From NCBI GenBank assembly GCA_039925145.1, contig JBDSZL010000005.1, positions 1-64,000 on the forward strand: a stretch of DNA of 64,000 nt. Reading direction: 5' to 3'. This document shows, one piece after another, positions 1 through 8,089 of this stretch (within the stretch, counting starts at the first letter, position 1; each line of letters opens with the position of its first letter). A program made the position numbers and the translations under genes. The notes beneath the pieces are model-generated. The model did not search any database. It had not been told where the DNA came from and was given only the letters and a program-made list of their open reading frames with translations. This DNA comes from JBDSZL01 sp039925145 (GTDB lineage Bacteria > Acidobacteriota > Vicinamibacteria > Vicinamibacterales > SCN-69-37).

Positions 1-1
1 T

Positions 2-103
2 GCCGTGAACGCGGGCAACACCATCTGGCAGAACACCGGTGTCGGCGCGACGGCGCCGCCCGAGCCGTTCGTCGCCAGCGCGACCATCACGCCCATCCAG
101 TAA
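2..103 (+). CDS. C-terminal fragment of an unidentified protein
   Basis: An open frame enters from the left edge and stops at a TAA at 101-103, giving the last 33 residues of a protein. The peptide is rich in Ala, Thr, Pro, Asn and Gly and has no Cys or charged cluster, which would suit the end of a secreted or surface protein. That is only an impression from composition. The family cannot be named from so short a piece. Confidence 0.5.
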   Translation, partial: AVNAGNTIWQNTGVGATAPPEPFVASATITPIQ

Positions 104-215
104 GACGCATCATCTTCGAGGTCTGACCGGCACCTGCCGGCCAGACCTCGAACTGTTTCCGGCACGGTCTGACCGGCCTTCTCGCGACAGTCGACCCGTG
201 GTACAACTTGTCCCA

Positions 216-1409
216 ATGTCCTCGCGATACAGACGCCTGATTCTTGCGTTTGCCTTGGTTGGGCTGGGGATGGCCACCGCCTCCAGCTGGGTGCATTACC
301 GGGTGCTGACCGACCCCACATACGTGAGCCCCTGCGACATCAACGCGACCTTCAACTGCACGCAGGTCTACCTGAGCCGGTTCGGTTCGGTGGCGGGCGT
401 GCCCGTGGCGCTCTTCGGGCTGCTCTGGTTCGCCATGGTCGCCCTCGTTGCCGGATTCGCGAAGCCCACCGATGGCGAGAGCGTCGCCGGCGGCTATCTC
501 TTCGCCCTGTCCACGATTGGCCTGGCGGTTGTGCTCTATCTGGGATACGCCTCTTTCGTCGTGCTGCATACCGGCTGCGTGTTGTGCATGGGCACGTACG
601 TCTGCGTGCTGGCCATCTTTGTCCTCTCGAGTCTCACCAGACCCGTCTCCGTCATGCGCCTGCCACTGCGGCTGGTCCGCGATATACGTGATGTGGTCGC
701 CCGCCCTGCGGCACTCGTGGCCGCGCTCATACTGCTGGCAGGCACCGCAAGCCTCGTGGCGTTCTTTCCGAAGGAAGGGACCGTGGCTGCCCAGGCCGCG
801 TCTGCTCCTCCGGCCTCGGCTGAAGCGCGACAGTCGTTCGAGCAGCTCTGGGCCAAACAGCCCCGTGTCGACCTGGGGATTGCCGCCGAGGGTGCCAAGG
901 TCGTCATCGTGAAGTTCAACGACTACATGTGTCCGACCTGCCGAAGCGCCGAGATGTTTTACCGGCCGATTCTGCAGAGGTTCGAGACGTCCCATCCAGG
1001 CCAGGTGAAGTACGTGATGAAAGACTGGCCGTGGAACTCGACGTGCAATTTCAATGCGCGGACGACGATCCCAGGACACGAAGCCGCCTGCGCGGCCGCG
1101 GCGGCGGCGCGTATGGCTCGCGACCGCGGCAAGAGTACCGAGATGGTTGATTGGCTCTACGCCAACCAGGGGACGACGCCAAAGGCAGTGAGCGAAGCGG
1201 CTGCCAAAATTCTCGGTGTCACGGACTTCGACCACGAATACGCGCTCAAGCTCCCGGAGATTCGCAAAGATGTGGCGGACGGCGGGGTGTTGAATATTGA
1301 AGGCACGCCGACATTTTTCATCAATGGGGTCCGTCTGCCCGGCGCCGGCCTGTCGCAGGAGAACTTCGAGCTCGCCATCGATCTGGAGTTGAAACGGCCT
1401 ACGCCGTAG
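216..1409 (+). CDS. VKOR-DsbA fusion, membrane disulfide-forming protein
   Basis: The first half (about residues 1-140) is a vitamin K epoxide reductase domain with four or five hydrophobic helices, a periplasmic Cys pair (C40, C48) and the quinone-side CxxC (CVLC, 121-124). A further membrane segment (about 165-184) leads to a DsbA-like thioredoxin domain with the active site CPTC at 239-242 and a GTPTFFI cis-proline loop near the end. Such fusions oxidise cysteines of exported proteins and pass electrons to quinone. The open frame extends upstream to 39, but ATG 216 is chosen because it gives a short basic N-terminus running straight into the first helix, as the family expects; the extra 59 residues are low-complexity Arg/Ser/Pro. 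Clients could include the nearby pilins and PilY1 (inference from position). Confidence 0.88.
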   Translation: MSSRYRRLILAFALVGLGMATASSWVHYRVLTDPTYVSPCDINATFNCTQVYLSRFGSVAGVPVALFGLLWFAMVALVAGFAKPTDGESVAGGYLFALSTIGLAVVLYLGYASFVVLHTGCVLCMGTYVCVLAIFVLSSLTRPVSVMRLPLRLVRDIRDVVARPAALVAALILLAGTASLVAFFPKEGTVAAQAASAPPASAEARQSFEQLWAKQPRVDLGIAAEGAKVVIVKFNDYMCPTCRSAEMFYRPILQRFETSHPGQVKYVMKDWPWNSTCNFNARTTIPGHEAACAAAAAARMARDRGKSTEMVDWLYANQGTTPKAVSEAAAKILGVTDFDHEYALKLPEIRKDVADGGVLNIEGTPTFFINGVRLPGAGLSQENFELAIDLELKRPTP

Positions 1410-1468
1410 ACACCCGCGTAACCCCGCCGGGGCTGCGCCCGGCCTCTGTGGTCACCGGTCCCCAGCCC

Positions 1469-2470
1469 ATGTCCACTTCCCCCATCGTCACAGCCGACCG
1501 TCTCACCAAGGAGTTCTACGCGGGTTTCTGGCGGCCGCGCCCGCACCGTGCGCTCGATGCCCTGTCGTTCGAGGTGCCCGAGGGGGGCGTGTTCGGCCTG
1601 CTCGGACCGAATGGGGCAGGCAAGAGCACCACGCTCAAGTTGCTGATGGACTTGCTGAAACCAACGTCCGGCCGCGCCGCGTTACTGGGGCGTCCGGCCG
1701 GCGACGTGCGGGCACGCCAGCGAGTGGGCTTTCTGCCCGAGAATCCGACCTTCTACGATCAGCTCTCTGCAGAGGAGCTGCTGGTCTACTTCGCCGGGTT
1801 GTTCGGCTACTCCGGACACGATCGTGTGCGCCGCGCGAGCGTCGTCCTCGACCGCGTTGGCCTCGGCGCCGATCGTAGGAGGCCGCTTCGGCAGTACTCG
1901 AAAGGGATGATTCAGCGCGTGGGGCTCGCCCAGGCCCTCGTCAACGATCCGGCCCTGGTAATTCTCGACGAGCCCATGTCCGGGCTCGACCCTGTCGGCC
2001 GCCGCGAGGTGCGCGACATCATCATCGGTCTGCGGGATGAGGGGCGGACGGTGCTCTTCAGCTCGCACATTCTCTCCGACGCGGAGCTACTCTGCAGCCG
2101 GGTCGGCATCCTGGCCAGAGGCCGGCTCGTCGCCTCCGGACCGACCGCGGAGCTGACGGCGAGCGGCACCCCGGGCTGGGAGGTCGTTCTGACCAGTGTC
2201 CCCCCAGACCTGGCGGATCAACTGCGCGTCGTCGCCGCGCGCGTCACTCAGATCGACACGACCCGCTACAGCGTTGAACTGGCAGACGACATGAAACCCG
2301 AGACACTCGTCGCCAACGCCGCGGCGGCCGGCGCCTCCCTGGTGTCGGTGACCCCGCTGCGGACCACGCTCGAAGATGTCTTTCTGCGCGCGGTCGGCCT
2401 GGACACCCCCGACGCCCGCGTCGCGGGCCAGACGGCGCGGGCAGCCGGGCCCGTGGAGAACGACCGATGA
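1469..2470 (+). CDS. ABC transporter ATP-binding protein (possibly PilH-like)
   Basis: This 333-residue ATPase has Walker A GPNGAGKST at 46-54, an ABC signature variant YSKGMIQR at 143-150, Walker B VILDEP at 164-169 and a switch histidine in SSHILS. The last 90 or so residues form the extra C-terminal domain seen in ABC-2 type exporters. ATG 1469 is preferred over GTG 1448. Its stop overlaps the start of the permease gene. Location directly before a prepilin peptidase and minor-pilin operon recalls the Myxococcus PilGHI transporter needed for type IV pili, so a role in pilus export or assembly is a reasonable inference; a generic ABC-2 exporter remains possible. Confidence 0.85.
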   Translation: MSTSPIVTADRLTKEFYAGFWRPRPHRALDALSFEVPEGGVFGLLGPNGAGKSTTLKLLMDLLKPTSGRAALLGRPAGDVRARQRVGFLPENPTFYDQLSAEELLVYFAGLFGYSGHDRVRRASVVLDRVGLGADRRRPLRQYSKGMIQRVGLAQALVNDPALVILDEPMSGLDPVGRREVRDIIIGLRDEGRTVLFSSHILSDAELLCSRVGILARGRLVASGPTAELTASGTPGWEVVLTSVPPDLADQLRVVAARVTQIDTTRYSVELADDMKPETLVANAAAAGASLVSVTPLRTTLEDVFLRAVGLDTPDARVAGQTARAAGPVENDR

Positions 2471-3285
2471 CCCTGCGGCGCATCGGACTCGTGGCATGGC
2501 ACGTGTTCAAAGAGAGCGTCCGCGATCGGGTGCTGTACGGGATCGCGGGGTTCGCTCTGTCACTCGTCGCGGCGACGCTTCTGATCGGCCAGATCACCGC
2601 CGGCGAGGACGTCAAGATCATCAAAGACTTCGGATTGGCGACCATCGAAGTCGCGGGCATGCTGATGACCATCTTCATCGGCGTGGGGCTTGTTGCCCGC
2701 GAGATCGAGCGGCGAAGCATCTTCAGCCTCCTTGCCAAGCCGCTGCCGCGGTGGGAATTCATCGTGGGCAAGTATCTGGGCCTGGTGCTGACCATTGCGG
2801 TCAACGTCGCCGCGATGGGCGTGGCGCTCTACCTGATGCTGGGCTACCTCGACTGGCGCGCCCTGGCGGTCGAACGGCGCGCGTGGGACGCCCCTGCCAC
2901 CGATCCCAGACTGTTGATCGCGATGCTGATGATTCAGGTCGAGCTCGCGCTGCTGACGGCCGTGGCGCTGTTCTTCTCCACCTTCTCTTCGAGCACGCTG
3001 CTGTCGCTGCTCTTCACCATTGGCATCTTCGTCGCCGGTCAGTTCAGTGGCGACTTGCGTCACTTCGGCGATATCGTCGACGTGGCGCCCGCTGTGGGTG
3101 CGTTCGTCGGTGCCCTCGGTTGGGCGGTTCCCGCGTTTTCCGCGTTCGATGTCAAGGCCCAGATCGTTCACGGCCTCGCGCTTCCAGCGGGATTTGTGGT
3201 CTACACCCTCGGCTACGCCGCGCTGTACGTCGCAGGACTGCTGCTGGCGTCCATCGCCGTCTTCTCGAGGCGGGAGTTCAAATGA
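2467..3285 (+). CDS. ABC-2 type permease (possibly PilI-like)
   Basis: The 272-residue product has about six hydrophobic segments, beginning with one at about residues 22-40 after an amphipathic N-terminal helix, and a short Arg-rich end (FSRREFK). This is the pattern of an ABC-2 permease. The start overlaps the stop of the ATPase by ATGA, and its own stop overlaps the next gene by ATGA, so the three proteins are almost certainly made together. No substrate can be read from the sequence. The Myxococcus PilI comparison rests on gene order only. Confidence 0.82.
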   Translation: MTLRRIGLVAWHVFKESVRDRVLYGIAGFALSLVAATLLIGQITAGEDVKIIKDFGLATIEVAGMLMTIFIGVGLVAREIERRSIFSLLAKPLPRWEFIVGKYLGLVLTIAVNVAAMGVALYLMLGYLDWRALAVERRAWDAPATDPRLLIAMLMIQVELALLTAVALFFSTFSSSTLLSLLFTIGIFVAGQFSGDLRHFGDIVDVAPAVGAFVGALGWAVPAFSAFDVKAQIVHGLALPAGFVVYTLGYAALYVAGLLLASIAVFSRREFK

Positions 3286-4175
3286 CAAGGGCCGCGGCGG
3301 TCGTGGCCACGTTGGGATCGCTCGTGGTGATCGCGGCTGCCGCGGCCACGCTGCAGGCACGTGAACGTCACGCCCCGCTGCCGGTGACCACCGAGCGCCT
3401 GTTGTACCTGCGATCTGGACGGACGGCCGACCGACTGTTTCTCAGCTTCGACGCCCTGGGTGCGGACGTCTACTGGATGCGCGCGATTCAGCACTACGGC
3501 GGCGAACGAAAATCGTCGCGGCGAGAGGGGCGCTTCGAGCTGCTGCAACCGCTGCTCGACCTGACCACCAGCCTCGACCCGCACTTCAACCTCGCGTACC
3601 GGTTTGGATCGATCTTTCTGTCGATGGACCCGCCCAATGGCCCGGGGCGCCCAGACCAGGCCATCGCCTTGTTGGAGAAGGGGCTCGAGAGCAATCCGAC
3701 GCGCTGGCAGTACGCGCACGACATCGGCTTCGTGCACTACTGGTACACCGGCCGGTATCAGGAGGCGGCGGCGTGGTTCGAACGGGCGGCCGCCATGCCA
3801 CGGGCTCCGCAGTGGGTCAGGCCACTGGCGGCTGTCGCGTTGGCGCAGGGCGGCGATCGCGTGGGGGCACGGCAGCTCCTCACGAGCCTGCTCGACGCCA
3901 ACGAGAAATACATCCGGCAGGCCGCCGAACGGTCCCTCATGCAACTGCAGGCGCTCGACGCCATGGACGATCTCTCGGCGCTCGTCGAGCAATATCAGGA
4001 GCAGGCCGGCCACTACCCGTCGGGCTGGATCGACCTGGTGCGCATCGGCCGATTGCGCGGCGTTCCCGCCGATCCCACGGGCACCGCGTTCATCTATGAT
4101 CCCGCCAGCCATTCCGTGACGCTCTCACCCGAGTCGACGCTGCTTCCACTCCCGCGGGCCTTCGTCCGGCCATGA
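3282..4175 (+). CDS. Membrane-anchored TPR-like protein, third member of the ABC cluster
   Basis: The ATG overlaps the permease stop. A single hydrophobic segment (about 5-24) anchors the protein. The remainder is helical: a region with YWMRAIQHYGG, then repeats resembling tetratricopeptides (segments around FNLAYRFGSIFLSMDP and WQYAHDIGFVHYWYTGRYQEA). The open frame runs much further upstream inside the permease gene, but that part is a shadow. Its stop overlaps the prepilin peptidase start, tying it to pilus biogenesis. It occupies the place of an accessory subunit such as PilG of the PilGHI system, but I cannot show homology by eye. Confidence 0.75.
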   Translation: MTRAAAVVATLGSLVVIAAAAATLQARERHAPLPVTTERLLYLRSGRTADRLFLSFDALGADVYWMRAIQHYGGERKSSRREGRFELLQPLLDLTTSLDPHFNLAYRFGSIFLSMDPPNGPGRPDQAIALLEKGLESNPTRWQYAHDIGFVHYWYTGRYQEAAAWFERAAAMPRAPQWVRPLAAVALAQGGDRVGARQLLTSLLDANEKYIRQAAERSLMQLQALDAMDDLSALVEQYQEQAGHYPSGWIDLVRIGRLRGVPADPTGTAFIYDPASHSVTLSPESTLLPLPRAFVRP

Positions 4176-4945
4176 GCGAGGCGTTGCCGCTCGTGCTGCT
4201 CGTCGCGCTGTTCGGCCTCATGGTCGGCAGCTTTCTGAACGTCTGCATCGGCCGTCTGCCTGCCGGCGAGTCCATCGTGCGGCCGGCGTCTCGCTGCCCA
4301 TCCTGCCGATCGGCGATTGCCTGGTACGACAACGTGCCGGTCGTCGGCTATCTACTGCTCGCTGGCCGCTGCCGGCGCTGCCACGTCCACATCAGCGCAC
4401 GGTATCCCGCCGTGGAGCTGGCAACGGCCGCGGCTTTCGCGCTGCAGGCGTTCTCAGTGGGAGACGACCTGTCCCTGCTGGGTCCGAGGCTCGTGTTCAC
4501 GGGCCTGCTAATTGCCCTGTTCGGGACGGATCTTGAAACACAGCGTCTCCCCAACGTCCTCACGCTCCCCGGCCTCGTCGTCGGACTGCTCGCGAGCCTG
4601 ATTGGCCCGCCAGGACTCGTCGACAGCCTCATTGGGGCGGCGGTCGGGGGTGGTGTGCTCTTCGTCATCAGGTGGGGCTGGAAGCGGGCGACAGGCGTCG
4701 AGGGCATGGGCCTCGGCGATGTGAAGATGATGGCCATGATCGGCGCGTTTCTCGGGTGGCGCGAGGTCTGGCTAGTGTTGTTTCTCGCCAGTCTGGCCGG
4801 GGCAGTCTTCGGCGGAGCGCTGGCCCTGACCGGGCGTCGTTCGCTGCAGGCGCGGCTGCCCTTCGGCACTTTTCTCGCCGCGGCCGCGTTCGCGGCGTCG
4901 CTCCTCGGCACGCGCCTGCTCGACTGGTATCTCGGCTTCTATTGA
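4172..4945 (+). CDS. pilD: Prepilin leader peptidase / N-methyltransferase
   Basis: A type IV aspartic prepilin peptidase of 257 residues. The N-terminal cytoplasmic methyltransferase-type domain carries two CxxC zinc pairs (C42/C45 and C67/C70). The two catalytic aspartates are D120, followed by the usual IPN-like RLPN, and D183 in GLGDVKMM. About eight membrane helices follow the family pattern. It cleaves and N-methylates type III signal peptides. Its substrates are encoded immediately downstream. The start overlaps the previous stop by ATGA. Confidence 0.95.
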   Translation: MSEALPLVLLVALFGLMVGSFLNVCIGRLPAGESIVRPASRCPSCRSAIAWYDNVPVVGYLLLAGRCRRCHVHISARYPAVELATAAAFALQAFSVGDDLSLLGPRLVFTGLLIALFGTDLETQRLPNVLTLPGLVVGLLASLIGPPGLVDSLIGAAVGGGVLFVIRWGWKRATGVEGMGLGDVKMMAMIGAFLGWREVWLVLFLASLAGAVFGGALALTGRRSLQARLPFGTFLAAAAFAASLLGTRLLDWYLGFY

Positions 4946-5063
4946 GGCGCCGCGCCGTTACGGTACCGTAAACCGTCGAACAGTTTTCCTCCGCTCCACT
5001 GTGTCGCCTCGTCGACACGGCTAAAAACGCCCGTCTTTACGTGTCGCTTGAGCCTCGGCGGCG

Positions 5064-5080
5064 CTGGAACGCGCCTTGCC
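5064..5080 (+). promoter_or_regulatory. Sigma-54 promoter for the minor-pilin operon
   Basis: CTGGAACGCGCCTTGCC has the GG-N10-GC spacing of sigma-54 promoters (GG at 5066-5067, GC at 5078-5079) and matches TGGCACG-N4-TTGC at nearly every position. Predicted transcription starts near 5091, just before an AGAGGTG ribosome site at 5094-5100 and the GTG start at 5106. GTGTCGCYT motifs at 5001 and 5041, with an inverted CGACAC at 5013-5018, lie where an activator would bind; PilR sites in Pseudomonas are recalled as containing C/GTGTC. Confidence 0.72.
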
Positions 5081-5105
5081 TCTCCGGAGCTATAGAGGTG
5101 TCGCC

Positions 5106-5666
5106 GTGCGCATCGTACAGGGCGGGTCCGAGACAGGCTTCACGCTGGTCGAACTCGTAATCGTGATTGGAGCGGTTGCCATGATGGCCGGCTTGACCGT
5201 TCCAAAAATCAACACGCTCGTCCAGTCGCAGCGCACCGGGAACGCCGCGCGGCTGGTGGAGCGGGAGTTGCAAACTGCTCGCCTCAAGGCGGTGGGCACG
5301 TCGCACGCACTCCGAGTCAAATTCAGCTGTCCGGTGGCCGGGCAATTCAGAACGCTCGAGGTCACAGGCGTCGCCATGACTGACACGGCCGCGACGAGGT
5401 GCAGCCCCACGGCATATCCGTCTCCCGGTCCGATTGATCTCTTGCGCTCCACGCCTTCGCTCGACTCCGCGGTGCGCTACCTGCCCACGGGCACAACGGT
5501 GAGTGCGACATCGCTCGACATCGAGTTCAGCCCGACAGGGCAGGTCTTCACATATGCGGCCGGGGTTGGCACTCCACTCGGGGCCGATCTGGTGCTCACG
5601 GTAACGCGGGCTGGAACTTCCAAAACGGTGACCATCAATGCGCTCGGGCGCGTCAAACTCAACTGA
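5106..5666 (+). CDS. FimT/GspH-like minor pilin
   Basis: A 186-residue pseudopilin with a type III signal peptide: an 11-residue basic leader ending in Gly11, cleavage before Phe12, and Glu at position +5 (E16) in GFTLVELVIVIG, then a hydrophobic alpha-1 helix. The C-terminal part is beta-rich with two cysteines, as in the GspH/FimT family. GTG 5106 is chosen because an AGAGGTG site precedes it and because the alternative TTG 5076 lies inside the sigma-54 promoter. First gene of the fimT-pilV-pilW-pilX-pilY1 operon, whose products prime the pilus. Confidence 0.88.
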   Translation: MRIVQGGSETGFTLVELVIVIGAVAMMAGLTVPKINTLVQSQRTGNAARLVERELQTARLKAVGTSHALRVKFSCPVAGQFRTLEVTGVAMTDTAATRCSPTAYPSPGPIDLLRSTPSLDSAVRYLPTGTTVSATSLDIEFSPTGQVFTYAAGVGTPLGADLVLTVTRAGTSKTVTINALGRVKLN

Positions 5667-6231
5667 ACGGCCTCACGACGCCGGCTTCACCATCATCGAA
5701 GTGCTCATCGCGATGATGGTGCTCACCGTCGGCGCCATGGGCGCGGCGCAGCTGTTCGGGCTCGCGATCAAAGCGACATACGGCGCGCGCTACCAGACAT
5801 CCACCTCCACGCTGGCCGAACAAAAGATGGAGCAGCTGCGGGCGCTCACCTGGGGTTTCGACACGACGGGTGACTATCTCCCCGTCAGTGACACGACCAC
5901 AGATCTTGCCGTCACGCCTGTCACCAACAGTGGTGCCGGGCTGAACCCGTCGCCGTCGACATCGCTCGACGCGAACACCACCGGCTACGTCGACTACCTC
6001 GACAAACGCGGAGCGTGGATGGGCACCGGCGCAACGCCGCCGGCCACGGCGGCCTACATCCGGCGCTGGCGTGTGCAGCCGCTGCCGACCAACCCGAATA
6101 ACACGCTGGTGCTGCAGGTGCTTGTCACCCCTGTTCGCCGTGAAAGCACGCTCAGCGGCGCCACCGGACCCCGGCGCCGGTATCCGGACGATGCGCTGCT
6201 GACGACAGTGAAGACGCGAAAGGCGAATTGA
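5638..6231 (+). CDS. pilV: PilV-like minor pilin
   Basis: This 197-residue product has a prepilin leader ending at Gly16 with mature Phe17 and Glu21, in GFTIIEVLIAMMVLTVG, typical of PilV/GspI. The ATG lies 29 bases inside the end of the preceding pilin gene, so translation is probably coupled. The globular part contains a YVDYLDKRGAWMG segment and a conserved RRW near the end. It probably takes part in the minor-pilin tip complex with PilW, PilX and PilY1. Confidence 0.87.
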   Translation: MRSGASNSTERPHDAGFTIIEVLIAMMVLTVGAMGAAQLFGLAIKATYGARYQTSTSTLAEQKMEQLRALTWGFDTTGDYLPVSDTTTDLAVTPVTNSGAGLNPSPSTSLDANTTGYVDYLDKRGAWMGTGATPPATAAYIRRWRVQPLPTNPNNTLVLQVLVTPVRRESTLSGATGPRRRYPDDALLTTVKTRKAN

Positions 6232-6237
6232 GGCTCC

Positions 6238-7338
6238 ATGAACTCATCGGAGAGAACTGACAGCATGCGGCCCGACGCAGGTTTCACCCTGATCGAGACG
6301 CTCGTCGCCATGGTGCTCATGCTCGTGATCACGGGCGCCGTGTTCGGTATGGTGAACCCTGGCGTGTCAGCGGCGTACGCGCAGCCCGAGGCCATGGACA
6401 TGCAGCAGCGCGCCCGCATCGGCACCGATCTGCTCTCGCGTGATCTCTTCATGGCGGGCGCCGGCGTCTACGCGGGTCCCTCGACCGGCACGTTGACGAA
6501 CTTCTTCGCGCCGATTATCCCGAGACGCATGGGACTGACCGGCGCCGATGCCTACACGGTCGCACGCGCCGATGCCGTGACGATCTCGTATATCCCGAAC
6601 ACGTATTCCCAGACGACTATCCGAGACGCCATGCCACTGCCGTCTGCGGAGCTCAAAGTCAATGACATGCCCAATTGTCCGAAGGGGCGTGAGCTGTGTG
6701 GCTTCACCGAAGGAATGACCGTCCTCATCTTCGACGTAGAAGGCCATTTCGACTTCTTCACGATTACCAACGTGCAAGACAGTGCCGGGCACCTACAGCA
6801 CAGGCAGCAGGACCTGAGCTATCCGTACCAGCCAGGCTCACTCATTACACAGGCTGAGTCGCACACGTATTACTACGACGCCGTCGCCCGGCAACTGCGT
6901 CACTACGACGGCAACCTCACTGATGTCCCGGTCGTCGACAACGTCGTCGGCGTGCTGTTCGAGTACTTCGGCGATCCGAATCCGCCAACGAAGCCGAAGC
7001 CCCCGGTGGGCACCGCAAACTGTCTGTACGACGCGGCGGGCAATCCGCTGGGTGGCATGTCGGCGCTCACTCCCGAGGGCGGGTCGCTCGCGCCGCTGCC
7101 GTTGTCGATTCTGAACAACGGGCCCTGGTGCGGCGCGGGCAGCAACAGGTTCGATGCCGATCTGCTCCGTGTGAAGAAGGTTCGCATCACGCTTCGCGTC
7201 CAGGCGTCGAAGGGATCGATGCGTGCCACAGGCGGCGACTACGCTGTCGCGGGCACGAGCAAGAGCGCCCACCGCGCCCTCAGCGACTATACGGTCGCAT
7301 TCGAGGTCGCGCCGCGCAACATGAACCTGGGACGCTGA
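6238..7338 (+). CDS. pilW: PilW-like minor pilin
   Basis: A large minor pilin of 366 residues, the size expected for PilW/GspJ relatives. The prepilin site is Gly15/Phe16 with Glu20 (GFTLIETLVAMVLMLV). The body is beta-rich and contains four cysteines, including PNCPKGRELCG, which could form disulfides made by the upstream VKOR-DsbA protein. It lies 6 bases after pilV and just before pilX, in the conserved order. Confidence 0.87.
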   Translation: MNSSERTDSMRPDAGFTLIETLVAMVLMLVITGAVFGMVNPGVSAAYAQPEAMDMQQRARIGTDLLSRDLFMAGAGVYAGPSTGTLTNFFAPIIPRRMGLTGADAYTVARADAVTISYIPNTYSQTTIRDAMPLPSAELKVNDMPNCPKGRELCGFTEGMTVLIFDVEGHFDFFTITNVQDSAGHLQHRQQDLSYPYQPGSLITQAESHTYYYDAVARQLRHYDGNLTDVPVVDNVVGVLFEYFGDPNPPTKPKPPVGTANCLYDAAGNPLGGMSALTPEGGSLAPLPLSILNNGPWCGAGSNRFDADLLRVKKVRITLRVQASKGSMRATGGDYAVAGTSKSAHRALSDYTVAFEVAPRNMNLGR

Positions 7339-7345
7339 GGCCCTT

Positions 7346-8089
7346 ATGAGAATGCGTTCCGCTCTCGTGCCGCTCCGTGACGATCGTGGCTCGGCGCTGG
7401 TGATCGCGCTCCTTGCGACGGTGCTGCTCACGTCGCTGGGCATCGGCCTGGTGATGCTGAGCAACACCGAAGGCGCCATTGCCGCGAACTATCGGGCCGG
7501 AGGAGAGACGCTCTACGCCGCAGACGCGGCGGTCGAGCGTGTCGTGCAGGACCTCCTGATGGTGCCGCGCTGGAACGACGTGCTCTCGGGGGCGGTCACT
7601 TCGGCCTTCGTCGACGACACGCTGACACCGACGACGCCTTACGGTGAAGTCCTGAATCTCACATCCCTCACGGCCGACCTCCAGGCGCAGACCGATGCCA
7701 CCGATCCCTGGGCCCTCAACAACCCGCACTGGCGGCTCTTCGCGTACGGGCCGCTCTCCGAAATGCTGAGCGGGGGTGCCCTGCAGAGCTCTACATATGT
7801 GGCGGTCTGGGTGGCGGACGATCCGTCGGAAACCGACGACAACGCCGCCGCTGACGTCAACGGCGTCATTACGGCGATGGCGCAGGCGTTCGGCCCGCAT
7901 GGGACCAGGCGTGCTGTTGAAATCACGCTGGCGAAGACGGACTCCCGCGAGCTCGAGCGCGGCCAAATCGCCCAACGCGGACAGGAAGAGCTGAACCAGC
8001 GCGCGCGCAAGGCTGCGGTGCAGATGCCTGGCAAAGCGATGACAGCCTCGGATCTCAACGTCAATACAGGTGGACTGGTGACTCGATGA
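7346..8089 (+). CDS. pilX: PilX-like pilus assembly protein
   Basis: The 247-residue protein starts with a short basic leader and the PilX signature (RGSALVIALLATVLLTSLGIG), in which the first mature residue would be Ser rather than Phe, as is usual for PilX/GspK. The helix is followed by the N-E-x-x-A-A-N-Y-R-A-G-x-E-x-L-Y-A-A-D-A pattern typical of PilX N-terminal domains. The remainder is not recognisable in detail. Its stop overlaps the pilY1 start by ATGA. Confidence 0.87.
   Translation: MRMRSALVPLRDDRGSALVIALLATVLLTSLGIGLVMLSNTEGAIAANYRAGGETLYAADAAVERVVQDLLMVPRWNDVLSGAVTSAFVDDTLTPTTPYGEVLNLTSLTADLQAQTDATDPWALNNPHWRLFAYGPLSEMLSGGALQSSTYVAVWVADDPSETDDNAAADVNGVITAMAQAFGPHGTRRAVEITLAKTDSRELERGQIAQRGQEELNQRARKAAVQMPGKAMTASDLNVNTGGLVTR

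Noticed and set aside
5076..5105. Upstream TTG start for the FimT-like pilin
   Set aside because: It lies inside the sigma-54 promoter (the TTG is part of the -12 element) and would add a non-family leader; GTG 5106 has a ribosome site.
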